In this document: one piece after another, positions 35,977-49,300 of the stretch
Numbering within the stretch: the first letter of the stretch is position 1
Layout of the letters: the number at the start of each line of letters is the position of its first letter
DNA from: Actinernus sp. WN-2022
Taxonomy: Eukaryota; Cnidaria; Anthozoa; Actiniaria; Actinernidae
NCBI GenBank assembly: GCA_030867875.1
Contig: JAOWCC010001634.1
Location: 98,125,321-98,189,320, forward strand
DNA: 64,000 bases
Direction of reading: 5' to 3'
Notes under the pieces: model-generated
Told to the model about the DNA's origin: nothing
The model's database searches: none
The model's input: only the letters and a program-made list of their open reading frames with translations
Translations under genes and position numbers: made by a program

Positions 35977-36222
35977 ACAACCCTTGCCATTTAAGTCGGA
36001 CCTCTTCAGCAATTTCCGGCTATTTTTAACACAACCCCCCTCCCCCATTTCAATGTTGGTTTTCGAGAAGACCGAAATGTTGCCTTTCTATCCCAACATT
36101 GTGAAGGGGGAGGGGGACAAGTGAAGTCATAGAAAATGCCCGCTATGTGTCAAAGGAGTTTGTTCAGTATTCTGAATAGCCTTATTATGTTGGGCGGTCC
36201 GTACTTAAATGGCGAAGGTTGT
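35977..36222. mobile_element. 246-bp inverted-repeat element, right copy
   Basis: Essentially identical to 31552-31797, same orientation. Together the two copies bracket the Tc1 and Rep relics over 4.7 kb. Confidence 0.8.
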
Positions 36223-37387
36223 AGATTGGCGTGAGCATAATCAGATAATGATTTTGATCCCATACACACATAATCGGTTTTACTTGGTCTTGTTCCAGTA
36301 TTAATTTCATGGTGTTATTCGGTACTTCTTGACTGAGGGAGGGCCGGACGGGATATTATTTGACTCGACGTCATAACCTACGGACCGAGCACAGCATATA
36401 CAAATTGACCGAGAGCCAAATATTTTCCCGCTCGACCCGACCTTATACAGTCAAAAGTGTTTATCATGTGACCACTTTCAAATGGCCAATCAACAAGCAA
36501 ATAATTCGAGCAAAGCCGGCGGCTATAGTTCCGGCTAACCTCGTTGAATACATACGGTCGCCATCACGTGACTTTTGTAAAAGGTTTCGCAAGGAAAGCG
36601 CGCGGGGAGCCGTATGGGAAATATGATTATTATTATGAGCTCGAAGTTTCTATCGGCTGATAGTTGACGGGATAAAAAAATTTTTTTTACGTGATCTGAA
36701 ACAACCATAGGGGATGATCAAAGTGAGGTCCCGGCTAAAACTCAGATCAAATTGGAATTTAGCATGTTGGTTTTTGTGGAGAGAGGAAAACCGGAGAACC
36801 CAGAGAAAAACTCTCGGAGCAAGGGTGAGATACCAACAAACTCAACTCACATGTTAACGGGACTCGAACACTCCTCGCCACCCCGACTCCTCACCGAGTC
36901 AACCATAGAAACTGAGAGCTAGTTGTTAAATCTCAACGTTGAATCTCAAACTGAAACACAAAAACGTCTTTGTAATTTGATGACTTGGTGTTTGAAAACC
37001 GTCTTTCTCGTTACATAACTATCACAGAATAGATCTAGTGAGTAGCTTAGCCAATCAGATTGCATAGAACCGATTATTATCCATTTTAGCCACTATTGAT
37101 TCTGATTGGCTGAGAGTTGTGTGCGAATGCGTGCGCATCTAATCATGGCGGACGAGTCACTCACCATCTGATGTGTTGTTGGCGGTCGTGACTGTAAGGC
37201 AGCGCATTTTTGTATGCAGAATTTCTCGAAGTTAAAAAGTGAGTAATAAAACTATTTTTTTTTGTCAGCCAAATTTGTTTTTAGAACGAATTGTAAACTA
37301 ACCAGTTTAACGTGATTTGAATAGGTCGAGTCAACGGACAGTGAAAATCAACTAGTACCCAGGCCTCCCACGGCTGGTAAGGTCAAG
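36223..37387. other. Spacer and 5' flank of the VWA3-like gene
   Basis: About 36290-36620 is a diverged copy of 48233-48540 (shared words: CGGACCGAG, ATGTGACCACTTTCAAAT or near, CATCACGTGACTTTTGTAAA). The rest up to the ATG at 37388 shows no gene and probably contains the promoter and 5' UTR. Confidence 0.55.
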
Positions 37388-40300
37388 ATGGCGCTGACTC
37401 CACCACGACACACGGCGCTCACTAAAGCACGAATGGTAAGCAAAACAAGAACATCCTTTCATAACAAAACCCAGATTTCTCGCTTTCTGATTGGCTCCTG
37501 GTCAAATCAGTAAAGTACTAACGGTGACAGTGACGTCATGTCTAGTGATGTCACCTTACACTCTATTATTTAAATTGAGTATGAGACAATAAGACCAGCG
37601 TTCGAAGTCATGACATAAATTACTCAAGGAGAATGCTGCTCTAATACATGATAACATTTCTCTTACGAATTAGGTATAAAGTGTTTATAACTCTTAAGTT
37701 ATCCTTTTTAAAATGTTATTTTACTTATTTAATTGTCAGTTTATTTATTTTCTCGTTTTTTTTTTTACTTAAATACGAGGGCCATTATACAAACTACCTG
37801 GTCTATATACAGGTCAAACGGAGTCCAATATTCGCCTACCGGGAACTTGTACAGTAACTCATCAGTATGAATACAAATTTTATACATCTGCTTTATTAAA
37901 TTTTCTCTTTAATTTTGTACAGTTAAATATAATCATTTGTAGGTGTTATGTAAAGATAACCTTCTTAACTAAGTAAATAAAGTTTCATTTATTTTCTTAA
38001 TAAGGTGGTTTTCTATATTTTTTGAACTTTCGAACAATAATGTGGAACTTGTGCATCAAAAACAGATATGCAGTTTCGCATTTATGAATAACACGAAATT
38101 GAAAAGTAAAGTTTAGCGTCTGTGATTTGTGCATTTTAACGTAGGTTTAATCGTTCCAAAAAAAAAAAAAGTTCAATAGTGTTATTCACTTGTTTTTTTA
38201 TTGCTCAGAAACAGGTCCACTTCTTACCCAACATAAACGAAGCATCAACCGAAACTATTGTAAGACAAAATTTCTTTATACTTTTCACTGCACTGTCAAA
38301 TGTTTTTTACACTTGAGAGTTCAGGTCAGTTCATCTCAACAACACTTCTACTGTCACTCTTAAGAGAAGAAAGTCGCTAGCTCTTGTACCACGAATGTGA
38401 ACCCTATAAAAATGAGATTTATACATGTTCACTTGAGCGTTACAGTGGCTTTCCTAGCGTACACTGGAAAAATCGAACCATTTACAGACCATTTTTAGAT
38501 ACTCTGTAAAAGGACTGTAAAATATTTGTAAAATGTGAGCATTGTAGACATTTAACAGAATATTTGCCAAATGTCTGTGAATGTACAAATTTAATTTCTC
38601 TAAATTTACTACTCTGTTATATGTTTGTAAAAAACATTGTACATACTGTTTACATACTTTGTACAACTTTTTACATACTTTACATACTTTTTACACACTT
38701 TTTACATACGTTGACAGACCTTTTACATACTGTGTACATACTTTGTACATACTTTGTACATACTTTGTACATACCTTTTACATACTTTGTACATACCTTT
38801 TACATACTTTGTACATACTTTGTACATACTTTGTACATACCTTTTACATACTTTGTACATACCTTTTACATACTTTGTACATACTTTGTACATACTTTTT
38901 ACAGACCTTTTACAAACTTTTTATATACTTTATACATACTTTGTACATACTTTTTATGTATAGTTTAATAAACGAGCAGCAGTGTTTATCAGATCTACAA
39001 ACAGGAGGGCGCAGCCTGAGTTTTTGTAGATGTGATAAAGCACTGCTGCGAGGTTTTTAAACGGCTTCAAAACGTCGATGTATAGAGTCACGTAATTCGG
39101 TTATTTTGGTGATACGACCTATTTCGCCGGAGAAAATCCAAGTTATAGTTTATGTAATTGAGGATGAAATCTCTATCACATTTTAGATTCCTTCTCGCTC
39201 AGTGATTTCCTTTGTTTTTGCCGTGATACCTGTATAGGAGATATGCACGCTCCTGGTTATAGGCCCCTGCCATGAAGCAGTCCCAGATTTAATTGGCTTC
39301 ATGTCTCAACTAATAACATTCTTACCTCGTGTGATTTTTCTCTTAACCCTCGGTCTTTTCTGTGATGTGTCGAGTTTCTATACAAAAACTATTTACGGCT
39401 GCTCCCGCGATTTCTACCGCTGACTGGACATGCGCAGCAGTTTACAGACCTGTCGACTCATTCAAGGTGTGGTATTTCTTACCCAGGGCACTCGGCCACA
39501 AACAGCAGCCTCTCAAAGTCGCCCCAGCACCGCCACGACTGTAAAGAAGACCAGGCCCCACAGTGCGTCATCCCAGACTAAGGAATCGTCACTGAAGGCT
39601 CTGTGTTGGAAACCATCCACAGCTTACAGCTCCACGTCCCTAATACCTGCACGTGAGTTGTTTGTCGTGCTCCACAAGTGTGTCCAACATCACCTTAACT
39701 GCAGGGCTTTTCAGATTCACGCCATGCAACTGTCATGTGTCTTTCCTAATTTTCAACATAGCCCTAGTCTGCATTGCAGGCGTTTTCCTCCTCACCCCTC
39801 CTCTTTTACCTTCTCCTCCGATCCCTTCACCCCCCTTTCTTTTTTGCCCTCGCTCCATTCTTCCATCGTCCAAATACGGAGTATATGAAATATGGGGCTT
39901 CCGTAATAGAGCGCCTGCATTGCTAAAATAGCCCAGATATCTCTGATGCAAAAATCACCTTAGATCTTTATTGATCAGTATTCTTTTTAACCTTCCACAG
40001 CTTGGAACCAGTGTAGTAATAACAATAATATTAATTCATTTGTGTTTTAGCACCGTCTTCCAAGAATAACGTAAACATCGTCAAGGACAAGAAACCTGGC
40101 GCCGTTAGAACAACTCAACAGGCTTTCTATACTGAATTCAAAAACGAAACAGGTAAGCGATGCAAATAAATCTATTTTACCTGTAAAGGAATGGAAAAAT
40201 ATGAGAACGTTTACCGTAACAGTTACTTGTTTTTTATCAGTTAATGAGAGAAAATTAAATATACCAAAAGAGCAGGCTTTTAAAAATTATAATCATACTC

Positions 40301-43300
40301 TTTAAAGTGCGTATCACCCTTTTGCAATTTTTATAGCTTATGAACCTCCGAAAAGTTTTGAGTACTTCTGTGAAGTAAGTTGTGGTTTAAAGTGAATACT
40401 TTATGTTCTACGCTTGTTTGAAATCGTGTAAATGTGACCTTTCCTGACCCATGACCGCGTAAGTAAAAGGCTGGGTCGATACCTGTATAGACGTCATCTC
40501 ATTAATGCATTATTCTCCATGGAGCCTTTTTATCACAACAACATCGATGCATAGAAAATATACACAGTTTTTGAGTTGTTAGTAAAGAAAAAAGTCACTT
40601 TAGTCAACATGTTAAGTATTTCTTCAAATGATTGCAAAGCCGAATTAATTATATGACGCCAAGATGACGTCTACCCAAGTTTCGACCCAGGCATTTACTT
40701 ACGCGGTCATGGGTCAGGAAAGGTCACATTTACACGATTTCAAACAAGCGTAGAACATAAAGTATTCACTTTAAACCAAAACTTTCTTCACAGAAGTACT
40801 CAAAACTTTTCGGAGGTTCATAAGCTATCAAAATTGCAGAAGGGTGTAAGAACTATGGCAAAATCCATTGTTCTGCGGCATTGAGCCTCCCTCACATAGG
40901 ATTCTCGTGTGTTGTAGAATATAGATACACTGGGTGATAGGGAACAATATTCTGAATTGAAGTTTGTAGAAAGTGCTTGTTTCGTTCCCTTTTAATGAGG
41001 AAATTCCTTTCCAACCAATATAGGAATTGCCGAACACAAAAGCTACGAAACTGGCACATTTGATAAGGTTCCTCACATATGATTTCCTTTATAAATGACA
41101 TATGGAACCACCATGTAAATCATTTCATCAAACTTTAATAAAATGAGAGAAAATGATACTTCTCTCTTACTTTTTAGACGATTTTTATGTTTAAACCAAT
41201 GAAATCAAAGAGTTTCAACAACACAGAATTAACACTTCACGTGCTGCATTCCTTTGCCGTTGGTGCTTAATGAAACATTACTTAAAAAATAGGAAATCAT
41301 TTCTAATGCGGAACTTCTGCACGTGCGAAGTAAATCATATACTACTCGCAATGCAGTCAACTATGAGTATATAATAGGCGTAACAATTGAGCTACAAGAT
41401 AGTCGGTTAAGCTGCTGGCGCTGCAGGATAGAGATTAAACCATCGGTATCTGGGCCGCGGGGAGAGCTGGGAAGGTTTTGCATTAGGGAGTTTTATTTGC
41501 GTCTTTGCCCCTCCCTATCCCTCCCTCGTTCTTCGGCCATGCGTGGCCTTCTGTTTGTTTGGCCTGCGGACGCTCATTTCCCATATCTCTATCCTAGTCT
41601 GCAGGCCATTGTGAAGCAGGAATGCAGTGGGATTAGAATACTGCTGGAAGAGATAATAAATTCGCTGATTCATGTCCTGTTTGCGGTATACCTGAAAAGT
41701 GCTTCATCGTCTCTACATATAGCGTATTTTCAAGTCGACAATATCACACTTTCGATATATGCTTCACTTCTCACGCACAAGGTTTCAATACGAGACTTGG
41801 GGTAAATGAAATTAATTCTATATTCCGAGAAAATAAATTTACCTCGCGGCCTCATACTCAAACCTTTATGCGTGACAAGTGAAGCACATATCGAAAGTGG
41901 GCTATTGGTCACAATCGGGAATCAGCACATGTTTACTCTCTTCTTGTATCGATGGTGCTCTGATCGCGCGCACCTACGAACCAATTGAAAATATAATTAG
42001 AGCGTTTCATAGAGAGAGTTAACCATGTAGTAGACTCATTGCATAAATGGCTTCTAATTTAAATAACCATCGTTTTGGAATCCTTAGTCTCACATTCATG
42101 TGTAACCGCTTTTGTGAGGCCCTGTTAGGGGTGAATTGTGACAAGTGACACGGCGTTGAAACAGCGACATGAAGGAAATGAAATGACGACGAACGTCTGA
42201 AATTGTCTGAAATTGTGAGAGCGACAGAGAGGAATAAGAAAATAATAGACGAAATTCTGAGAGCGACATGCCCACCTTCCGAGACTGTGACACGACTAGT
42301 TTTGAAACTCGGACAGGGGACATTCATACCCCCACCCCACCCCCCTGAAAGTTCCTCTTTTGTGTGGCAACGTGAACACGAGGCCAGAGTCTCCAGGACG
42401 ATACCTATTTAAGTTGGACGCCATTTCTGCAATGAGTCTATACATCGCTTTGTTTAAGGTGCCGTGTTCACGCAGTACCCAACTATTACAACAAAGAAGC
42501 CGAGGAAACCCATCACGCATGCGTACATACCAGACAAAGAGGAAGTGGTTACCACGAGAGAGGTAGCTAACTACGTCACTACTATTAATAGAGCAGATTT
42601 CGTATGAGTGGGACAAACTACAGCACTGATTACAACACGGTTACCGTACGGTATGCCGTGACATTGAAATGGTTTCCCATTGTTTTTGTCCTGCTGATCC
42701 AATCAAATCACTGAATTACGGTACAGCACGGTTACGGACATGCCGTAGTTTGTCCCACTCATACGAAATCTGCTCTAATCGCTGTGTGTTTATTACAACA
42801 TACATATTCATGTCTTCATTGAAATATGGATAATCATCAGTTACATAAATATGAGAATGTAATAAATTACATATGCAAGTGTTTTGCATCATTGAAAGTC
42901 ATCATGCAGGGCACTAAAAGTTAATGCCGTAATTATTCGATTTAGCGCCCGGGGTGCTTATTTAATTTTTGGAGCTGAAGGGGGGTGCTTCTTTATTTGA
43001 ACACGTGAACATCTTGGAACGCACAAAGGTTTCAATACGAGGCTCTGGGATAAATTGAATTTATTATTTTCTCTGAGAATACCCGAGAGAATAGAATACA
43101 TTTTATTTTCTCCGGAGCCTCGTATTGAAACCTTTGTGCGTGACAAGTGAAGCATATATCGAAAGTGGGCAATTGGAACTTGCAATGAGAGTGAAGGGAG
43201 GGGAGGAGGCCATCTGATGGGGAGGATGGGGCAGTTCCTTGGGGAAGGGGGCCATTGCCCTTGCCTCCTATTTCACCCTCTGGCGATAACCCTGCTATAT

Positions 43301-46300
43301 ATAAGTATACATAAACTGGGTTGCCTTTCGAGAGTAATAACAAGCTAAAAACTTATCACATATTAACTGAAGTAAAGTCGTCTTGATCAGATGGAACCAC
43401 CTAGATAAAGAGTCGTGAATACGCACTGATTGGCTAATATTAATACTTGACAGCTTCAGTAAGGTAGTGATATTTATATTTTTATTTGCAGTGGATGCGT
43501 CATTACAGTTTGTCGAAGCTCAAACTAGACTTGAATAACATCGTGGGTACATCCGAGTGTTCACACGCCAAGGGTAAAGTGCAGACGCTGGGACAGTCAG
43601 TACCTGCAAGGTAGGAAGCATTACGATTGGTTGTCTTACTGACACGTCATGCAACACATTTCATACATCACATGTCACGCTTCACACACGTCATATATCA
43701 TACGATACGCACGTATCATACGCATATACGCACGTAGAAGAGCATGTTTTTCACAATACCAAGGTAGATTGCATTGCAGCGCGCGACAGCGTCCTACCCG
43801 CTGGTGTAAAACATAGACGCTAGTTTTATTACCATGGTATGTAATCGCATGGTCAAAACTGTTATGTATTCAATATTCAATCCCATCGCCTCCTGAATCC
43901 ACAACAATTTCAACCATACAATGACGCAAAACGTGGTAAATATGTTTTAATGTAATGTACTGAAACACTGCAAAGAATCGTGTTGCGTGGTCCCGTGAGA
44001 GGGGCTGTCACTGGGATTTGGTCCTTCTTGATGGAGACTGATCAGATACTCAATCAAGTATTTCTGTGTTTGTAAGAGAAATACTTTAGCACTAAGAACA
44101 ACGTGTGTCATTTTTGTATGTACAACATTTCTAATGTGTGCAATTTTTTAGGGTTTTCGTAATCGCAGTTTATTTCCTTGTAATCCATAACTTATTATCG
44201 TTTTCATTGAAGTGCGACCCTGGAACTTTCAATTAAGTCGTGTTCTGAAAATTGCATTCAACAGACCGTCAATTAAACGCGGATTCTCGTCTAAAACAAA
44301 ACTTTCAAAGGTGTATCGCCTAGACTTAATTAAATCTAGGCGCTACTTGTTTGATTTACAGTCGGCTAAATGCTATATTCCAAACGAGACTTTGGAACTT
44401 TCACAGTCGCATTTCAATAACAAGAGGCCCTGAGTGGCCTTAACTCGGGCCACCTAGGGCTATAGCTACGTATATGAATAGGTGAATACATGTAGTTCAT
44501 GGAGTTCAAGCATATTTGTTGTCAACATGGTTTGTGCAAGGGGAGCCGATAATTGATTCACTACTCATGCTTGTAATAATTTATATATAATAAATAGACC
44601 TTTTGCAGGAATGCAATCACGTAGTTGTACTACTACTACTAATAATGGTTTATTAACAGTATATCGAGTGGCTCTTCACCTGTTAAATCTAAATTACAAT
44701 GTGTAATGAAATATATACAATAATTACATTAAGTGATGTTACTACTAAAAACTACTCTAATTACAGTAGTTGCTACAGAAAATAGGAAATTTAATTTGCT
44801 AATAATTAATAACTTAATAAACTAGATGGCAAACAAATCTTAATTCATATATTTAAAGGCACTTGTACAAGATCAGAAGGAGTATTAGCAAAACCTGTTT
44901 GTACATGCTATTTTCCACTTCCAATTGATTGTTGATCTTTTTCAAATAGCGTTTTTAAAGACAGCTAGCTTGCCATCCAGCATCCATAGCACCGTCTTTC
45001 CCCGCTCAATTCATTCGTTAAAGGGAACCTCGGCTGATAAACAATGTTTGTTCTCAAGTGTTTGTTATGGATGCCTAAGTCTGCTGTTGTGTTTGTCTTC
45101 AGTAAATTGTTCACTAGATGTCATTTATGCACCGATATTCCTGTCGATAAAACTCATTTTAATTTCCTGTGTGCCACCATCTTGGATCTCATGACGTCAC
45201 AACAACAAGAGCTATTGTGGTCTGCAACAACATCCGAATCTTAGCGCTCGCTCCAACGCTGTTTTCGCAGGCTAGGTGACTGGCGGTTTAAAAATTTGAA
45301 AATAGTCCAGCGGTTTGGCTGCTGTCACTCAACCCAGCTTGATTCTGATTGGCTGCTCCAGCGACTAAACCATTCAACTGCCGTAGAAATCTACAGTTTG
45401 TCTCGTCTCACATTTTTTCCAATGAGGATCGCGTTATAGAGTATGATACGTGTGATTGATGGACGACAAAACTCCATCTGAGGAAAGTCTGGAAGGCAAT
45501 ATAAGACGGCACTTCTCGATAGTTTAATTTCATTGACCATTCTTTAAGTCGTCATAGATATAAATATGTTTCAGTCATTTAAAAGTAATGGTTAAAGTAG
45601 AGATGGCACAGCCTCACCAAGCCTTATAGGCCGCTTGGCTGAGCCAGACAGTACCGCTCGAAACGAGCCACAGTATTTGCTTACCCAACAATACAGTATA
45701 ATAGGTCCAATCAGAATACAGGTCTGGAAGTGGCACTGGTGGCTTGGCTTGTTGCCTTGTGTAATTTAGTGTGTTTTACCAATAGGTACTGCACAATCTT
45801 CCCCAGTGTAGAGGTGAAAGGAGTCGTTAAACACCTCCATCTGTTACCGCATGAGCTGCAGGAGTACGAGGAACAGGTGCAGAAAGTCATGAGAAGATAC
45901 GTCAAGAGGATGCAGTGGCTCATGAGTGGTAAGAAGAAACACGAACTATGTGTAGCTGTTATACAGCCACAAAACAAAAATAATGTTATAACTGAATTTC
46001 GTGCGTCTATAACTGATATTTTGTTGCTTGTGTTTATGTTCAGGTAGCAGACGAGTGTTTGGGACTGTTGTCGAGAAAAAGGTGAGATCTGTCAATTGAT
46101 ACATGACCAATGTTTCGTTGTATTCTTTCCTGTATTCTTCACTAAACGTGACGCCTTGCTCCTCCCTATTTTTCACCATCATTAAAAGGTATAACCACCG
46201 TAAGCGGCCAGAAACAGTCGTTCCTTTACTTCGGTAATAAGAGCTTTCGGCATGAAATCTCTTGGTACAAAACATACAGAGAACAGCAAACCCAGCAAGT

Positions 46301-49300
46301 ATATTGCGTGACATCATTCGTTGTGTTACGTTACCAGGTTGTAGTCTTGATTGACACGTCCGGTTCCATGGTGTCCAGCATGGAGGAGCTCAAGCGAGAA
46401 CTGGCTGCTCTCATCTGGGACCAAATAAGGAAGTCTGCTACAAAGTGAGTCACGTGTCTTTTGCATAATAAGAGATTCACAGTTAGGGTGCGTTCGATTG
46501 ACCGTATTCCGGAATAAGAAAAGATGGAATAGTCTCTGAAAATCACTGGTTCGGGCATATTTTGCACTGTAAGCTACGAATGCTTGCTGATATATGATAT
46601 TCAGGATACAATTAGTATTTCAGTGGTTAAAAAATCTCAGTATAATCGATTTGTAGTGATCATTCTGTTTATTCTTATTCCGGAATACGGTCAATCGAAC
46701 GCACCCTTAGTTAGTCTGGAACAAGGGTTAAAACCTGATGACGTCATAGGAAACCAAGTTCGTAAAGAATCCTGGGAGTTTATAAAACGTCGATCACTTG
46801 GACAATTTGAGGGGGTATGGGAATAGGACAGCAGATTTAAATTCTGAAATCGTCAAGCGAAGCCCTGGTATCTGTTCTTGCTTGCTTGATTTAAAATGCA
46901 CAAATGTGTAATTTTTGTATCTTTTGTCGATGTATAAGATGGAAAAAAATTGACTTTCTACTCTTGCGCCCGTTCGTTCTAATTACGTAGATTTAAGCCA
47001 AATTCACCGGAATCCTTTTTTGAATTAGCTATATGTGATTTAAAGAAAAAATAAAAGCCGTACTGTGACAGCATTATATCGCAATCGTATCAATCCTAAC
47101 CATGTATTCTGATTTAAAGAGTGGCCTACAGAAGATCTCGTATGAATCGGAAAGATATACGGAAAGACTATAGCTTTATCGTAACCGTAAAGTAACTTGA
47201 CGTACTTCACAAAAACAATGGCGACGTCATTTCAAGTTGTAAATGTTACGTATTTACCAATTCCACTGTATCGACCACTTGTGTGACGGACTATTGTACG
47301 GCCTCGGCCGTGTCTAGCCACTTGTGTGACAGACTATTGTACGGCCTCGGCCGTGTCTAGCCACTTGTGTGACAGACTAGTGTACGGCCTCGGCCGTGTC
47401 TAGCCACTTGTGTGACGGACTATTGTACGGCCACGGCCTTGTCTAGCCACTTGTGTGACAGACTATTGTTTTGCCTCGACTGTGTCTAGCCACAATCTGA
47501 TGTGTCTATTCTTTTATAAATTTTATTGTACGGCCTCGGCCGTGTCTAGCCACTTGTGTGACAGACTAGTGTACGGCCTCGGCCGTGTCTAGCCACTTGT
47601 GTGACGGACTATTGTACGGCCACGGCCTTGTCTAGCCACTTGTGTGACAGACTATTGTTTTGCCTCGACTGTGTCTAGCCACAATCTGATGTGTCTATTC
47701 TTTTATAAATTTTATTTGGCCTTGCAGTTCCTCAACATTTAATGTGGACGAAAATAAAACAAAAGTCCGATGTCTCACAAATACCACTTCCAAACAGGTT
47801 TAACCTGATTCGATTCTCAACGGAAGCTGTCCAATGGAAATCCAGTTTAGTGTCATCTGATGACGAGAGCTGTCAGGATGCAGTTGAATGGGTTTCTGAC
47901 TTTGAGGCCAATGGTGGTACGTGTACCCTTGATGCGCTACAGAGAGCTTTTGTGGATCCCGAAGTACAAGGAGTCTATTTACTCACGGATGGAAAACCGG
48001 TATGTATAGTATAGTGCACAAGAATAGAGCATATTTCGTATGACTATGAGTGCGACAAACTACGGCATGTCCGTAACCGTGCTGTACTGTAACTCTGTGA
48101 TTTGATTGGATCAGCAGGACAAAAGCAATAGGAAACCATTTCAATGTCACGGCATACCGTACGGTAACGGTGCTGTAGTCAGTGCTGTAGTTTGTTCCAC
48201 TCATACAAAATCTGCTCTATATAAAAATAGTCCTTACTGATGACCGAGTGGGAGGACCGGACAGGAAACTATTAGGTTCGAGGTCATGACGTACGGACCG
48301 AGAGCCGTGCAAATTGAGCTAACCAGTTTCCTTTCTGGCCCGACCTAACTCAGTTAATACGTTTTCGTGTCATGTTTTTATATGACCACTTTCAAATCGC
48401 AAAACAACAAGCACAAATGAAAAACTCAAGCAGGGCCGGTCGGATTTTTCCGCCCCGTTACGTCACACATAGTCCCATCACGTGACTTTTGTAAATGGTT
48501 TTGAAAGGAAAGTGCGAGCGGGACCAGAAGAGCTTCGAAAGGACGCGAAGCCGTTTGCATTGACAGTACGGTACAATGTATAGAATAGAGCGGTTTAATT
48601 GTTCATATAATAAAAATAACATTACACGGTGGTTTGAATATATGAAGTTATATCGACGTTATTGTATGTAAAATAAATTAGTAGAAACCAACTAGGGTTC
48701 TATTGCGAATCGTGCGAGCTGGTTGGTTAAGCTAAGGGCGAGAGGTCTAATTGTTTTAGTATAAACTAACTAGTCGGACAGTAGAAAATAATAGAAAGAA
48801 ACAAATTGAAGTTGATTTTTTTTTTTATTTCGTGAAAATGCTTGCGGTTTTTCTCTACCATGGGCTATCAGAAATAGGCCTATAGTAGCGTAGCCAATCA
48901 GAATGCAGAATTTGTAATAGTCCACTAGTTGGTTTATGCTAATGAGCGATAGACGGTTTCAAACAAAACAACGGCGGCCAATTCGTCAAAATCTTGCTTG
49001 AGTTTAAGGTTGGACCACAAATTGTTTTCCACTAAAACAATTAGACTACCCGCTCTGATAGTTAACACGAATCTATGCTCCTCGTCTTATATTAGCCGTT
49101 CACCACAAAATGTTGGCGCATGCTCATTGGCTAAAAGCGATCACGTGACGTGATAGTTGTTGTGCGCGGATGCAACTATCAGGCATTATAGTTCACCACA
49201 AAATTTTGGCGCATGCTCATTGGCTAAAAGCAATCACGTGACGTGATAGTTGTTATCCGCGGATGCAAACTATCAGGCGATAGTGCCCGCTGAGCACGAA

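Noticed and set aside
38564..39060. Tyr/Thr/Leu-rich ORFs in all plus frames
   Set aside because: They come from the TTTGTACATAC tandem repeat; all three frames stay open because the repeat lacks stops.
39653..39951. Pro/Ser-rich ORFs downstream of exon 39487-39652
   Set aside because: They run through the donor at 39653 into a pyrimidine-rich intron.
41605..41687. Possible missing VWA3 exon between an AG after CTAGTCTG and a GT after TTTGCG
   Set aside because: In the phase required by the preceding exon it hits a stop.
47742..48014. Exon start at 47728 using the first AG
   Set aside because: It is out of phase with the exon ending at 46444; the acceptor at 47797 gives a continuous MIDAS domain.
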